Origin: an uncultured Rubrobacteraceae bacterium
Lineage (GTDB): Bacteria; Actinomycetota; Rubrobacteria; Rubrobacterales; Rubrobacteraceae
NCBI GenBank assembly: GCA_902805985.1
Contig: CADCUW010000081.1
Location: 452 to 7,838 of the forward strand
DNA length: 7,387 nucleotides
Reading direction: 5' to 3'
This document shows, piece after piece, positions 1 through 5,626 of this stretch. The notes beneath the pieces were generated by a model that worked only from the letters and a program-made list of their open reading frames with translations, ran no database searches and was not told the origin of the DNA. Numbering within the stretch: the first letter of the stretch is position 1; each line of letters opens with the position of its first letter. The translations under genes and the position numbers were made by a program.

Positions 1-25
1 GGCGGGGCAGCAAAACGGGCCGGCG

Positions 26-161
26 CCCCCTCCTAGGTCCGCCGGCCCGCCTAAGCCGCGCATTGTCTCAGAAGATCGGGGGGCCGTCCATGCACACTCC
101 GGGCCATTCGCGCGGAGGACGTTGGCTGGGCACGAAGAAGCCCGGCGGCCCTAGGAGGGGG
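26..161. repeat. 136-bp span bounded by 20-bp inverted repeats
   Basis: The 20 bases at 26-45 and the reverse complement of 142-161 agree at 19 of 20 positions. Both arms contain CCCCCTCCTAGG followed by CCGCCGG. The roughly 96 bases between them can pair further: CCGCGC at 56-61 with GCGCGG at 110-115, and CGTCC near 85-89 with GGACG at 117-121. The span could therefore fold as one long branched hairpin. It has no convincing ORF. It may be a small non-autonomous mobile element (MITE-like), a structured RNA, or a strong bidirectional terminator. No flanking target duplication is evident. The inverted repeat is seen directly; its nature is inference. Confidence 0.5.
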
Positions 162-235
162 TGACTACCCGACCGGGTGGGGGCCAAACACGGAAGAGGC
201 CGAGACATCAGCGAAGACGCCGCCTATGGGGGTGT

Positions 236-265
236 GCTTCCGAGAACCCCCTCGGCGTGAAGTTC
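236..265. repeat. dispersed intergenic palindromic repeat, copy A
   Basis: This copy reads GCTTCCGAGAACCCCCTCGG followed by CGTGAAGTTC. It shares the core GAACCCCCTCGG (244-255) and the right arm GAAGTTC with the copy at 6267-6302. The left arm is degenerate. It lies directly left of the IS5-family element, which inserted about 15 bases further on. Confidence 0.5.
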
Positions 266-275
266 CGAGAATGCG

Positions 276-1270
276 CCTTCTAGAAACTGTTTTGCAAACG
301 CAGATCGGCGGGCTTCTGAGCCGCCGGGAGGCTACGATCGGGGCGCCTGTTACCCGAGATCCCGGAGGTCGCCATGCCGCGCACCCGCCGCCCGTACCCC
401 TCCGACCTCACCGACCAAGAGTGGGCCATCCTCCGACCGCTGCTCACCTCTTCCGAGAAGCGAGGGCGTCCGCCGAAGTGGCCCGCCCGCCGGGTCGCCG
501 ACGCAGTGTTCTACCTGCTGAGGAGCGGCTGCGCCTGGCGTATGCTCCCGCGCGAGTACCCGCCTTGGCAGACGGTCTACTACCACTTCTGGAAGTGGCG
601 CCGGGACGGGCGGCTGAGGCGGGCCCACGACCGGCTGCGCGAAGCGGTGCGCCGGGCGGAAGGGCGCGACCGCGACCCGAGCGCGTCGGTGATCGACAGC
701 CAGGCGGTGAAGGGGACCGGCGTGGGAGGGCCCGAGCGAGGCTACGACGGGGCCAAGCGCCTTTCGGGAAGGAAACGTCACATCCTGGTGGACACGGGCG
801 GCCTGGTGCTCGGCGCGCACGTCCACGCCGCCAGCCTCCACGACCGCGACGGCGCGCAAAGGCTCTTGACCGACGAGCTGAAGGAGGATTTGCCAGGGAT
901 GGAGCTCGTCTGGGCCGACGGAGCCTACACGAGGACCTTCCGAGAGTGGGCCGAAGAAGAGCGGGGGTGGCGGGTGGAGGTGCCCCAGCATCCGGACCGC
1001 CAGCTCTGGCGCTACGGGCTGGAGGAGAAGCCCCGCGGGTTCCTGGTTTTGCCGAGGCGGTGGGTGGTGGAGAGGACGTTCGCGTGGCTGGGTCAGGCCC
1101 GGCGGCTGGCGAAGGACTACGAGCGTCTGCCGGAGACGGGGGTGGCGATGATCCACTGGGCGATGAGCCGCATCATGCTGCGCAGGCTCGCCAACGCGGT
1201 ACTTTGAAATGCCTCAGAAAAGCCCAGTAAGAGCGACCCCGAGCGCTATTGCAAAACAGTTTCTAGAAGG
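276..1270 (+). mobile_element. complete IS5-family insertion sequence
   Basis: Perfect 22-bp inverted repeats lie at 276-297 and 1249-1270, reading CCTTCTAGAAACTGTTTTGCAA inward from the left. They bracket a single intact transposase gene. IS5-family elements commonly duplicate a YTAR target, and each end contains CTAG (280-283 and 1263-1266). The true element may therefore be 284-1262 (979 bp, 14-bp inverted repeats), with the outer CCTT/AAGG being palindromic target DNA. Between the left repeat and the transposase is a 6-bp hairpin, CGGCGG (306-311) with CCGCCG (321-326), which could limit read-through from outside. Both ends and the gene are undamaged, so a recent insertion that may still be active is plausible. 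Confidence 0.9.
374..1207 (+). CDS. IS5-family DDE transposase
   Basis: This 277-residue protein has the length and motif order of IS5-family transposases, probably the IS427-like group. The N-terminal third has the family signature: DLTDQEWAILRPLL (11-24), GRPPKWPARR (31-40), and a block with CAWRMLPREYPPWQTVYYHF. The DDE catalytic triad is visible: Asp108 in VIDSQAVK, Asp182 in VWADGAYT and Glu233 in RWVVERTFAWL. The C-terminal ERTFAWL and the later RLAKDYERLPET are typical of the family. The ATG at 374 is preceded by GGAGG at 363-367, which fixes the start. The gene fills the element between its inverted repeats and shows no frameshift, so the enzyme is probably functional. It catalyses cut-and-paste movement of its own element by binding the terminal repeats. 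The group assignment is from memory of the family. Confidence 0.95.
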   Translation: MPRTRRPYPSDLTDQEWAILRPLLTSSEKRGRPPKWPARRVADAVFYLLRSGCAWRMLPREYPPWQTVYYHFWKWRRDGRLRRAHDRLREAVRRAEGRDRDPSASVIDSQAVKGTGVGGPERGYDGAKRLSGRKRHILVDTGGLVLGAHVHAASLHDRDGAQRLLTDELKEDLPGMELVWADGAYTRTFREWAEEERGWRVEVPQHPDRQLWRYGLEEKPRGFLVLPRRWVVERTFAWLGQARRLAKDYERLPETGVAMIHWAMSRIMLRRLANAVL

Positions 1271-1452
1271 GGCGTTCCCCGAAGTCCGCGTGCACGATCG
1301 TGAATAGGTTGTGTCCGACCGGGGCCGAACGACGCGAATAGGCGCCCGAACGGTGCGGGAGGCATCACCACATACTGGGGCCCCGAATAAAGATGCAAGA
1401 TCCCGGTTGTTCGCCGCAGCCCCTCCAGCGGCCTTTGCTGGGGCCGTCCCTG
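1271..1452. other. gap between IS element and DUF1963 gene, no gene seen
   Basis: About 180 bases with no supported gene. A weak stem (CCAGC with GCTGG near 1425-1443) lies just downstream of the DUF1963 stop on the minus strand but has no U-tract, so I do not call a terminator. Confidence 0.4.
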
Positions 1453-2598
1453 CTAACAGCACTGCATTACGCACCAGACGCGCTCGAACCGACGCGCAGC
1501 CAGGTCGTCTTTCCTGATCCAGAAGTACAGCAGCCCCGAGTCGCCCCACATCATCCCCGCATCATCGTCCGAATCTACCTGCAGCAGGAGCTGCCAAGAA
1601 TCGCGGGCCACCCGCTCGAACGCCCGTCCTTGGTCCTCCCTCGATCCTCCGGCGGTCGCCGAGCGCACGGCATCGCCCAGCCTTCCGAGCACGCCCGGAT
1701 GCCGCGTTGACACCTCGCACTCGGCCTCCATGTCGTCGTTCTGGATCAGGAACGGCCAGCCCATGACGCGATGAACCGGGGGAGGCAGGGTGGGAGGCTC
1801 GTCGGCGGCGGTGCTCCCCTGCGCCTCGGTTCCTCCGAGATCCCAACGCTCGACCATCTCGTAGTACGCCTCCGACTCGTCCTCGTCCACCACGGGATTC
1901 AGGGGAAGGCCAAGGCCGCGATCGGGGTCGGTGTTCGGGCTGGGCAGCGAGAGTTCCGCGCGCGGCGTTAGAACCACGGGGTCGAACACCTCGAAAGGGT
2001 CCGCGTCTCCAGACGTGCCCGGTCCCTCCGGAACCTCGGCCCTCCGGAGATCGTCGGGGCCGGCCTCGGAGTAGACGACGCGAAAACCGTCGGCATCATC
2101 CGCGTCGTACGCGAGAAACCGGGCATCGTAGAAGAACCAGAGCATGCCGCGTGTGGGCAACGGTGTCTCGGCCCCGTCGACGGGGGGTAGCTCTGCGAGG
2201 TTTATCTGGGCCACGAAAGGCAGGGGCGCTCCGGCCTCGATGCGATCGCCGTAGCGCACACGCGTCCTATGGCGGGTGGGCCACCGAAACCCGTCCGGCA
2301 CGTCGGGCAAGCCGCCTAGCCGCGTGCGCCCGGACGTCTGGACCGAACCCTCAGTCCCAGTTTCCGGGGGATCGCTCCGAGCTCGGCGCGAATCGCCGGA
2401 CCCCGACGCGGCGGGCACCGCGGGAGCGCGCTCGGAGGCGTCCACTGCCACCAGCCTCAGGGCGGGTCTCGCCACGCCTAGCAACGTCTCCGCGTGCCTC
2501 CCCAGACCCGCTTCTACCACGTGCCGGCGCAGATCCCCCCGGAGCGCCGCCCAAGGATCCGAGGACGCCTCTCTGTAAGCCGCCTCGTTCGGCGCCAT
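1453..2598 (-). CDS. DUF1963 (YwqG-like) family protein
   Basis: This 381-residue cytoplasmic protein belongs to the DUF1963/YwqG family, whose biochemical role is unknown. The family hallmarks appear in order: RLGGLPDVPDGFRWP (about 93-107), PLPFVAQINLAELPP (125-139), GMLWFFYDARFLAYD (151-165), VHRVMGWPFLIQNDDMEAECE (about 275-295), and the C-terminal WQLLLQVDSDDDAGMMWGDSG then LYFWIRKDDLAARRFERVW (335-375). It has no signal peptide or membrane segment. The N-terminal 90 residues and the 180-225 stretch are low-complexity and probably disordered. The ATG at 2598 is well supported: on the minus strand GAGGAGGGAAA lies 5-15 bases upstream. The protein ends QCC, close to the QCY-type ending I expect of this family. 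It is transcribed divergently from the pentapeptide-repeat gene. I can assign the family with confidence but not a function. Confidence 0.92.
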   Translation of the reverse strand: MAPNEAAYREASSDPWAALRGDLRRHVVEAGLGRHAETLLGVARPALRLVAVDASERAPAVPAASGSGDSRRARSDPPETGTEGSVQTSGRTRLGGLPDVPDGFRWPTRHRTRVRYGDRIEAGAPLPFVAQINLAELPPVDGAETPLPTRGMLWFFYDARFLAYDADDADGFRVVYSEAGPDDLRRAEVPEGPGTSGDADPFEVFDPVVLTPRAELSLPSPNTDPDRGLGLPLNPVVDEDESEAYYEMVERWDLGGTEAQGSTAADEPPTLPPPVHRVMGWPFLIQNDDMEAECEVSTRHPGVLGRLGDAVRSATAGGSREDQGRAFERVARDSWQLLLQVDSDDDAGMMWGDSGLLYFWIRKDDLAARRFERVWCVMQCC

Positions 2599-2638
2599 CG
2601 CGTTTCCCTCCTCTCGTATGCCCGACAGGTCCCCCGGA

Positions 2639-2644
2639 AGTATA
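2639..2644 (-). promoter_or_regulatory. candidate -10 box for the DUF1963 gene
   Basis: On the minus strand this reads TATACT, one base from the TATAAT consensus, about 40 bases upstream of the start codon. No TTGACA-like -35 lies 17 bases away. That position is instead occupied by a GC-rich palindrome, which would fit an activator- or repressor-controlled promoter. No transcript data are available. Confidence 0.35.
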
Positions 2645-2659
2645 CGGGTGACTCGGGGT

Positions 2660-2671
2660 AACCCGCGGGTT
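2660..2671. promoter_or_regulatory. 12-bp perfect palindrome, operator-like
   Basis: AACCCGCGGGTT is a perfect 12-bp palindrome. It lies where the -35 element of the DUF1963 promoter would be, given the TATACT box at 2644-2639 on the minus strand. A dimeric regulator could bind here. The palindrome is observed; the operator role is inferred from its position only. GC-rich DNA produces such palindromes by chance fairly often. Confidence 0.3.
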
Positions 2672-2725
2672 CTGGGGGCGACAACCTCCTGGCGTTCGCA
2701 CTCTCCCGCATATCTTAGGTTTACG

Positions 2726-2825
2726 CGCTAGCCGCGAACTTCGGGGACCTCCGATTAGCGGAACTTCGCCTCGTTTCCACAGTACGAACTTCTTGAGGCT
2801 CCAATTGGCAGAGAAGTGTCGAGAG
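2726..2825. repeat. degenerate relatives of the intergenic palindromic repeat
   Basis: Two loosely palindromic blocks occupy the gap before the pentapeptide gene. One begins GCGAACTTCGGGGACC near 2726 and ends with AACTTCGC. The other begins CGAACTTCTTGAGG near 2785 and ends AGAAGTGTCG. Both share the GCGAACTTC or CGAACTTCT arm of the better copies but lack the GAACCCCCTCGG core. They may be eroded members of the same family or chance similarity. Confidence 0.25.
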
Positions 2826-2844
2826 TAATTCTGGGTGTGGGGGG

Positions 2845-3429
2845 ATGAATGGGCTGAAGCGGCTCGTGCTCTCGAGGTGGCTGTACGTGAAGGGGGAGGA
2901 TGAGCCCCTGGCGGCGTTGGAGGGGCTGGACCCGGCCCGCAAGAGGCTGGCCGTCCTGTTCTTGATGGAGGCCAGCCTGATCCAAAACGCGCCCGGGGAG
3001 GAGCCCGTTATCGGCCTCGTCGGCGCGGACCTGAGCGGCGTCGATCTGACCCACTCCGCTCCCGGCGACGCCCAGCCCTACGCCTCGGTTCCCGTGGCCG
3101 ACCTGAGCAGCGCCGACCTGACCTACGCCGACCTGACCTACGCCGACCTGACCTACACCGACCTGAGCGGCGCGAACCTGGGCGTCGTCATGCACGGCAC
3201 CAGCCTGGTGGGCGCCGACCTCAGGGGGGCGGACCTGAGCGGCGCCGTGATCCACGACGCCAACCTCTCGGGCGCCAACCTCTCGGGCGCCAAGGGAAAG
3301 ACCGCAGAACAACTGGACGGGCAAGCCGGCTCGCTGGAGGGCGCCATCATGCCCGACGGCCGGAAGTACGGGGACTGGCTCAAGGGCAAGGGTGGCGGGA
3401 AGGGTGCGGAAGAACCCGGCAGTAAGTAG
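2845..3429 (+). CDS. pentapeptide-repeat protein
   Basis: This 194-residue protein has a central run of A(D/N)LXX pentapeptides (about 55-150), for example GADLSGVDL, ADLSSADLTYADLTYADLTY, GADLRGADLSG and ANLSGANLSGA. That pattern folds into a right-handed quadrilateral beta-helix in this family. The N-terminal 50 residues are helical in character and include RKRLAVLFLMEASLI, as in actinobacterial relatives where a short alpha-helical domain precedes the helix. The C-terminal block KTAEQLDGQAGSLEGAIMPDG then KYGDWLKG is a recurrent ending of bacterial pentapeptide proteins. No signal peptide is visible, so it is probably cytoplasmic. Some family members mimic DNA and inhibit gyrase, but nothing here shows that role. 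The ATG at 2845 follows a G-rich stretch (GTGGGGGG) rather than a clean ribosome binding site. A palindromic repeat begins 12 bases after the stop. Confidence 0.9.
   Translation: MNGLKRLVLSRWLYVKGEDEPLAALEGLDPARKRLAVLFLMEASLIQNAPGEEPVIGLVGADLSGVDLTHSAPGDAQPYASVPVADLSSADLTYADLTYADLTYTDLSGANLGVVMHGTSLVGADLRGADLSGAVIHDANLSGANLSGAKGKTAEQLDGQAGSLEGAIMPDGRKYGDWLKGKGGGKGAEEPGSK
3112..3156 (+). repeat. three perfect 15-bp tandem repeats inside the pentapeptide gene
   Basis: GCCGACCTGACCTAC occurs three times in a row without a mismatch. Each copy encodes one ADLTY coil unit. Identity at silent positions as well as coding ones indicates recent in-frame duplication. A similar pair, GGCGCCAACCTCTCG-like, lies near 3258-3290. 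Confidence 0.9.
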
Positions 3430-3441
3430 ATGCCAGGGGGG

Positions 3442-3500
3442 GCGAACCTCTGAGAACCCTCTCGAGCCCAAGTCCCGGGGAACTTCCCTTCCGCGCGCTC
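3442..3500. repeat. dispersed intergenic palindromic repeat, copy B (long form)
   Basis: The block starts GCGAACCTCTGAGAACCCTC and continues to about 3476. It aligns with the copy at 5547 over its whole length. It then continues into a 24-base tail (3477-3500, GGGGAACTT then CCTTCCGCGCGCTC) that matches 5581-5604 at 23 of 24 positions. It begins 12 bases after the pentapeptide stop codon. Its position suggests a 3'-end signal or a REP-like element. GGGAACTTCCC inside it can form a tight hairpin. Confidence 0.6.
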
Positions 3501-3621
3501 GTGTGAACAGAGGAGATAGCCTGTAAGGTGGGCAAACCGTGCTCGGCGGTCCCGGAACACGACCACCGTCGCGCGGGGGCAGGGGAACGCGAACCCGAGA
3601 AAACCCGAGAGGGGGAGGCCA

Positions 3622-3849
3622 GTGAGCGAAGGAACGCGCGGGCAGCAGGGCAACGAGAACTACTCCTGGAGCGACGGCAACTCGACCACGGTGGAAGACG
3701 ACAGGAGCCCCAAGGGCCCCCTAGCTACCCTTCTCAACCTGGACATACTCCCTTCCCTGGTGCGCGACACGACCGCCCTGGGGTCCGGCGAAGGCGAAGA
3801 CTACTCCGGGCGGGAAGTGGGGGGCCCGGCAGGAGGCGGGCGGGGGTAG
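3622..3849 (+). CDS. hypothetical 75-residue protein, uncertain
   Basis: The frame opens with GTG at 3622, preceded by GGGGGAGG at 3611-3618, a good Shine-Dalgarno match with rather short spacing. Third codon positions are strongly G/C, with AAC, GAC, TAC and TCC codons as in the neighbouring genes. The product is polar and acidic, rich in Gly, Ser, Asp and Asn. One short hydrophobic stretch, LATLLNLDILPSLV, lies in the middle and the C-terminus is glycine-rich. I see no signal peptide, transmembrane segment or family motif, and I do not recognise it. It could be a genuine small protein, or chance reading in GC-rich DNA that happens to have a ribosome binding site. Confidence 0.4.
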   Translation: MSEGTRGQQGNENYSWSDGNSTTVEDDRSPKGPLATLLNLDILPSLVRDTTALGSGEGEDYSGREVGGPAGGGRG

Positions 3850-3982
3850 CGCGAGCCGGGGGTTCCTGGGGCCATCGGATCGGGGCCATGCGGGATCCTG
3901 CGAAGCTCGTTTGCGGGATCATCCCTCTGGGACGTACGGTGAATAGAAGCAGCGCGGATCGCCCAAGAGTGTCTACCTGTGC

Positions 3983-4012
3983 TTGAGGTACAGGTGGAAG
4001 TAGCTTCATATT
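3983..4012 (+). promoter_or_regulatory. candidate promoter for the riboswitch leader
   Basis: TTGAGG (3983-3988) and CATATT (4007-4012) are spaced 18 bases apart, so a transcript would start near 4018, about 50 bases before the aptamer. The region is locally AT-rich compared with its surroundings. An 8-bp hairpin-forming inverted repeat (CTACCTGT at 3973-3980, ACAGGTGG at 3990-3997) overlaps the -35 and could be an operator. Support is positional only. Confidence 0.3.
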
Positions 4013-4065
4013 GTAGCTGCGAATTTCGCGTGAGAGAGTGGACCAACGGCAGGGCATGCACCGCC

Positions 4066-4150
4066 GTCTTGGAAAAGGGCAAACCCGCCGCGGGGCGGGG
4101 GCGCAAAGCCTCGGGTCTCCACCGGAAGGAGACGGCCGGGCCGCCCAAGG
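4066..4150 (+). ncRNA. probable c-di-GMP-I (GEMM-I) riboswitch aptamer
   Basis: The conserved blocks of this riboswitch class occur in the right order: GGGCAAACC (4077-4085), GCAAAGCC (4103-4110), and GGCCGGGCCGCC (4134-4145), comparable to the 3' GGYAGCCGGGYUGCC element. The helices also fit. P1 is CTTGG (4068-4072) with CCAAG (4145-4149). P2 is CCCGCC (4084-4089) with GGCGGG (4094-4099). P3 is GTCTCC (4115-4120) with GGAGAC (4128-4133). The class binds cyclic di-GMP, and a variant binds cGAMP; I cannot settle which from sequence. One oddity is that the P2 loop is GCGG, not the usual GNAA tetraloop that docks into P3. It lies upstream of the NlpC/P60 gene on the same strand. No U-tract terminator follows, so control may act on translation or through a more distal structure. 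Confidence 0.8.
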
Positions 4151-4283
4151 GGGACCTTAAATGAAACCGTTGTGATTTTCTCGCTCTCGTTGGCAAAAAC
4201 GCGTTGGCAAGGCATCGGTGGCCCGGACGGCGTTGCCGCCACTTGGGGACCACATCCGAAAACGTGCACTGTGGGGGGAATAC
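4151..4283 (+). promoter_or_regulatory. long leader between aptamer and NlpC/P60 start, possible expression platform
   Basis: About 130 bases separate the aptamer from the ATG at 4284. The segment includes a hairpin, GTGGC (4218-4222) with GCCAC (4238-4242), that could fold with an inner GGC/GCC stem. A short A/T-rich patch (GATTTTCTC) lies near 4173. No run of U follows a stable stem, so I see no intrinsic terminator. A weak in-frame GTG at 4218 opens the same reading frame but lacks a ribosome binding site, and I did not use it. Confidence 0.35.
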
Positions 4284-5492
4284 ATGAATCTACTCGTTGT
4301 TCTGCGCCCCGTTTCCCGGGCAAGCAAGTACGCCCTCGCTTTCCTGCGGGTGGCACTGGGGGCGCTCTTCTGCTCGTCGGGCAGGGACAAGGGCGTGCGT
4401 GGGGTCACGCTTCGGGCTGCCGTGATCGCGTCGGCAGTCTTCCTGGCGGTGGGTGTCGCCGGATCGGTCTCGCTCTCCGATGGCTCGGAGGCGAAACCCG
4501 CAACCGATACGACGGCCCCCAGAGACCCGGAGGACCTCGGGGGGGTGGAGGACCGCGTCCTGAACGAGTCGCCAGAAAACCCCTACCACCAGGTGGTGGA
4601 CGACTCCGACGCCCGGAACTTCGAGGCGAATGGCTACCGGGGCCGGCAGGCGAGCGAAGGGGCGTTCGGCGAGGGCTACGCCGTCGCCACGGACGGAGCC
4701 GAAACCGCTGCCTTCGAGATGCAGGTCCCGCGGACCCGCTACTACTCCGTGTGGGCCCGCTGGCCGGTGCGTGACGAGAACGCCGAAGCGGCGCGTATGG
4801 GCATCCCCTCCTCGGACGGGACGACGTGGGAAGAGGTGGACCAGAGCGAGGACGGCGGCGGGTGGGTCAGGATCGGCGCCTACGAGATGCGGGAGGGCCG
4901 GCGGGAGATCCGGCTGGAGTCAGGCGGCGGCCCGGCGGTGGCCGACGCCGTCATGATCGTGGGCGACGCGCTCGTCGGCGAGGACGGCCGCACGGCCAGC
5001 GTCGCCGACCCCTACGACTTCGCCGCGGACGAGGAGGACGAAAGCCCCTACGTCTCCGAGCCCCTCTCCGAAGGCGTGACGGCCATGAGGGTCGGCGGGC
5101 CGACCGGGGGGGACGTCGTGCGGGTCGCCAAGAGGCACCTCGGCACCCGCTACGGCTACAACCGCTGCGCCAACAACGTGCGCGAGGACTGCTCATGCCA
5201 CACGAGGCTCGTGTACAGGCACTTCGGCCGGAAGCTGCCCGACTCCCCCGTCCGGCAGTGGCGCATAGACGCGGGAAGGAAGATCCACAGGAAGGCGAAC
5301 CTCCGCCGCGGCGACCTGATCTTCCACGACCTCAACCGGGACGGGCTAAACGATCATTACAGGGACCACGTCTCCATCTGGGCGGGAAGAGGCAACATCG
5401 TCCACGCGTCGAGCTACTTCGGGCGGGTGGTCGTGAGCGAGGAGAGGTACCTCCGCGGCTTCTGGGGCGGCAAAAGGTTCGGCTTCCGTTGA
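4284..5492 (+). CDS. secreted NlpC/P60 peptidase with golvesin/Xly-like domain
   Basis: This 402-residue envelope protein probably cleaves peptidoglycan stem peptides. A hydrophobic segment (about 42-62, LRAAVIASAVFLAVGVAGSV) acts as signal peptide or anchor. Residues about 104-228 resemble the golvesin C-terminal/Xly carbohydrate-binding fold, with YYSVWARWP, WVRIGAYEMREGRREIRLES and VADAVMIVG. Residues about 275-402 form the NlpC/P60 domain: catalytic Cys303 in EDCSCHTRLVYRHFG, LRRGDLIFHDL, His362 in HVSIWAGRGNIVHASSYFG, and a likely third polar residue at His374. The usual DCSG is DCSC here. The ATG at 4284 follows GGGGGGAA. A GTG at 4395, placed just before the hydrophobic segment, is a serious alternative (365 residues). 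A c-di-GMP-type riboswitch in the leader suggests second-messenger control of wall remodelling. Confidence 0.88.
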   Translation: MNLLVVLRPVSRASKYALAFLRVALGALFCSSGRDKGVRGVTLRAAVIASAVFLAVGVAGSVSLSDGSEAKPATDTTAPRDPEDLGGVEDRVLNESPENPYHQVVDDSDARNFEANGYRGRQASEGAFGEGYAVATDGAETAAFEMQVPRTRYYSVWARWPVRDENAEAARMGIPSSDGTTWEEVDQSEDGGGWVRIGAYEMREGRREIRLESGGGPAVADAVMIVGDALVGEDGRTASVADPYDFAADEEDESPYVSEPLSEGVTAMRVGGPTGGDVVRVAKRHLGTRYGYNRCANNVREDCSCHTRLVYRHFGRKLPDSPVRQWRIDAGRKIHRKANLRRGDLIFHDLNRDGLNDHYRDHVSIWAGRGNIVHASSYFGRVVVSEERYLRGFWGGKRFGFR

Positions 5493-5546
5493 GGGGCTAC
5501 GAGGCGCAGCAGAGACGTCCCCTGTAGTTCAGAGGCCCAAAGACGG

Positions 5547-5604
5547 ACGAACTGCCTAGAACCCCCTCAAAGCGAACTGCGGGGAACTTGCCTTCCGCGC
5601 GCTC
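5547..5604. repeat. dispersed intergenic palindromic repeat, copy C (long form)
   Basis: The block reads ACGAACTGCCTAGAACCCCC then TCAAAGCGAACTGC, followed by the 24-base tail at 5581-5604 shared with copy B (23 of 24 identical). The arms CGAACT and the core GAACCCCCTC relate it to copies A and D. It lies about 55 bases after the NlpC/P60 stop, in the convergent gap with the minus-strand remnant. Confidence 0.6.
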
Positions 5605-5626
5605 CGGTGGATGGGGGCAACGAAGA

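Noticed and set aside
226..1230. Long open frames on both strands overlapping the transposase
   Set aside because: They are Arg/Pro/Gly-rich by-products of GC-rich DNA; the transposase frame alone has family motifs, a ribosome binding site and a complete catalytic triad.
1425..1443. Hairpin downstream of the DUF1963 gene as terminator
   Set aside because: The stem is only 5 bp and has no U-rich tail on the minus strand.
3112..3156. Short regular repeats as a possible CRISPR array
   Set aside because: The units are directly abutting 15-mers without spacers and encode in-frame ADLTY coils.
2755..3471. Antisense frame of 238 residues across the pentapeptide gene
   Set aside because: Its repetitive QVG/AQV pattern is the complement of the pentapeptide repeats, and it has no start signal or family motif.
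3526..3600. A second GGGCAAACC, suggesting another riboswitch
   Set aside because: The matching GCAAAGCC block and the 3' GGCCGGG element are absent and no P1/P2/P3 set forms, so the nine-base match is treated as chance.
4218..4283. GTG at 4218 as start of the NlpC/P60 protein
   Set aside because: It lies inside a leader hairpin, lacks a ribosome binding site, and adds 22 residues of no recognisable character before the better ATG at 4284.
4826..5527. A 233-residue Arg-rich frame overlapping the NlpC/P60 gene
   Set aside because: It is a shifted reading of the peptidase gene; the peptidase frame holds the domain motifs and catalytic residues.
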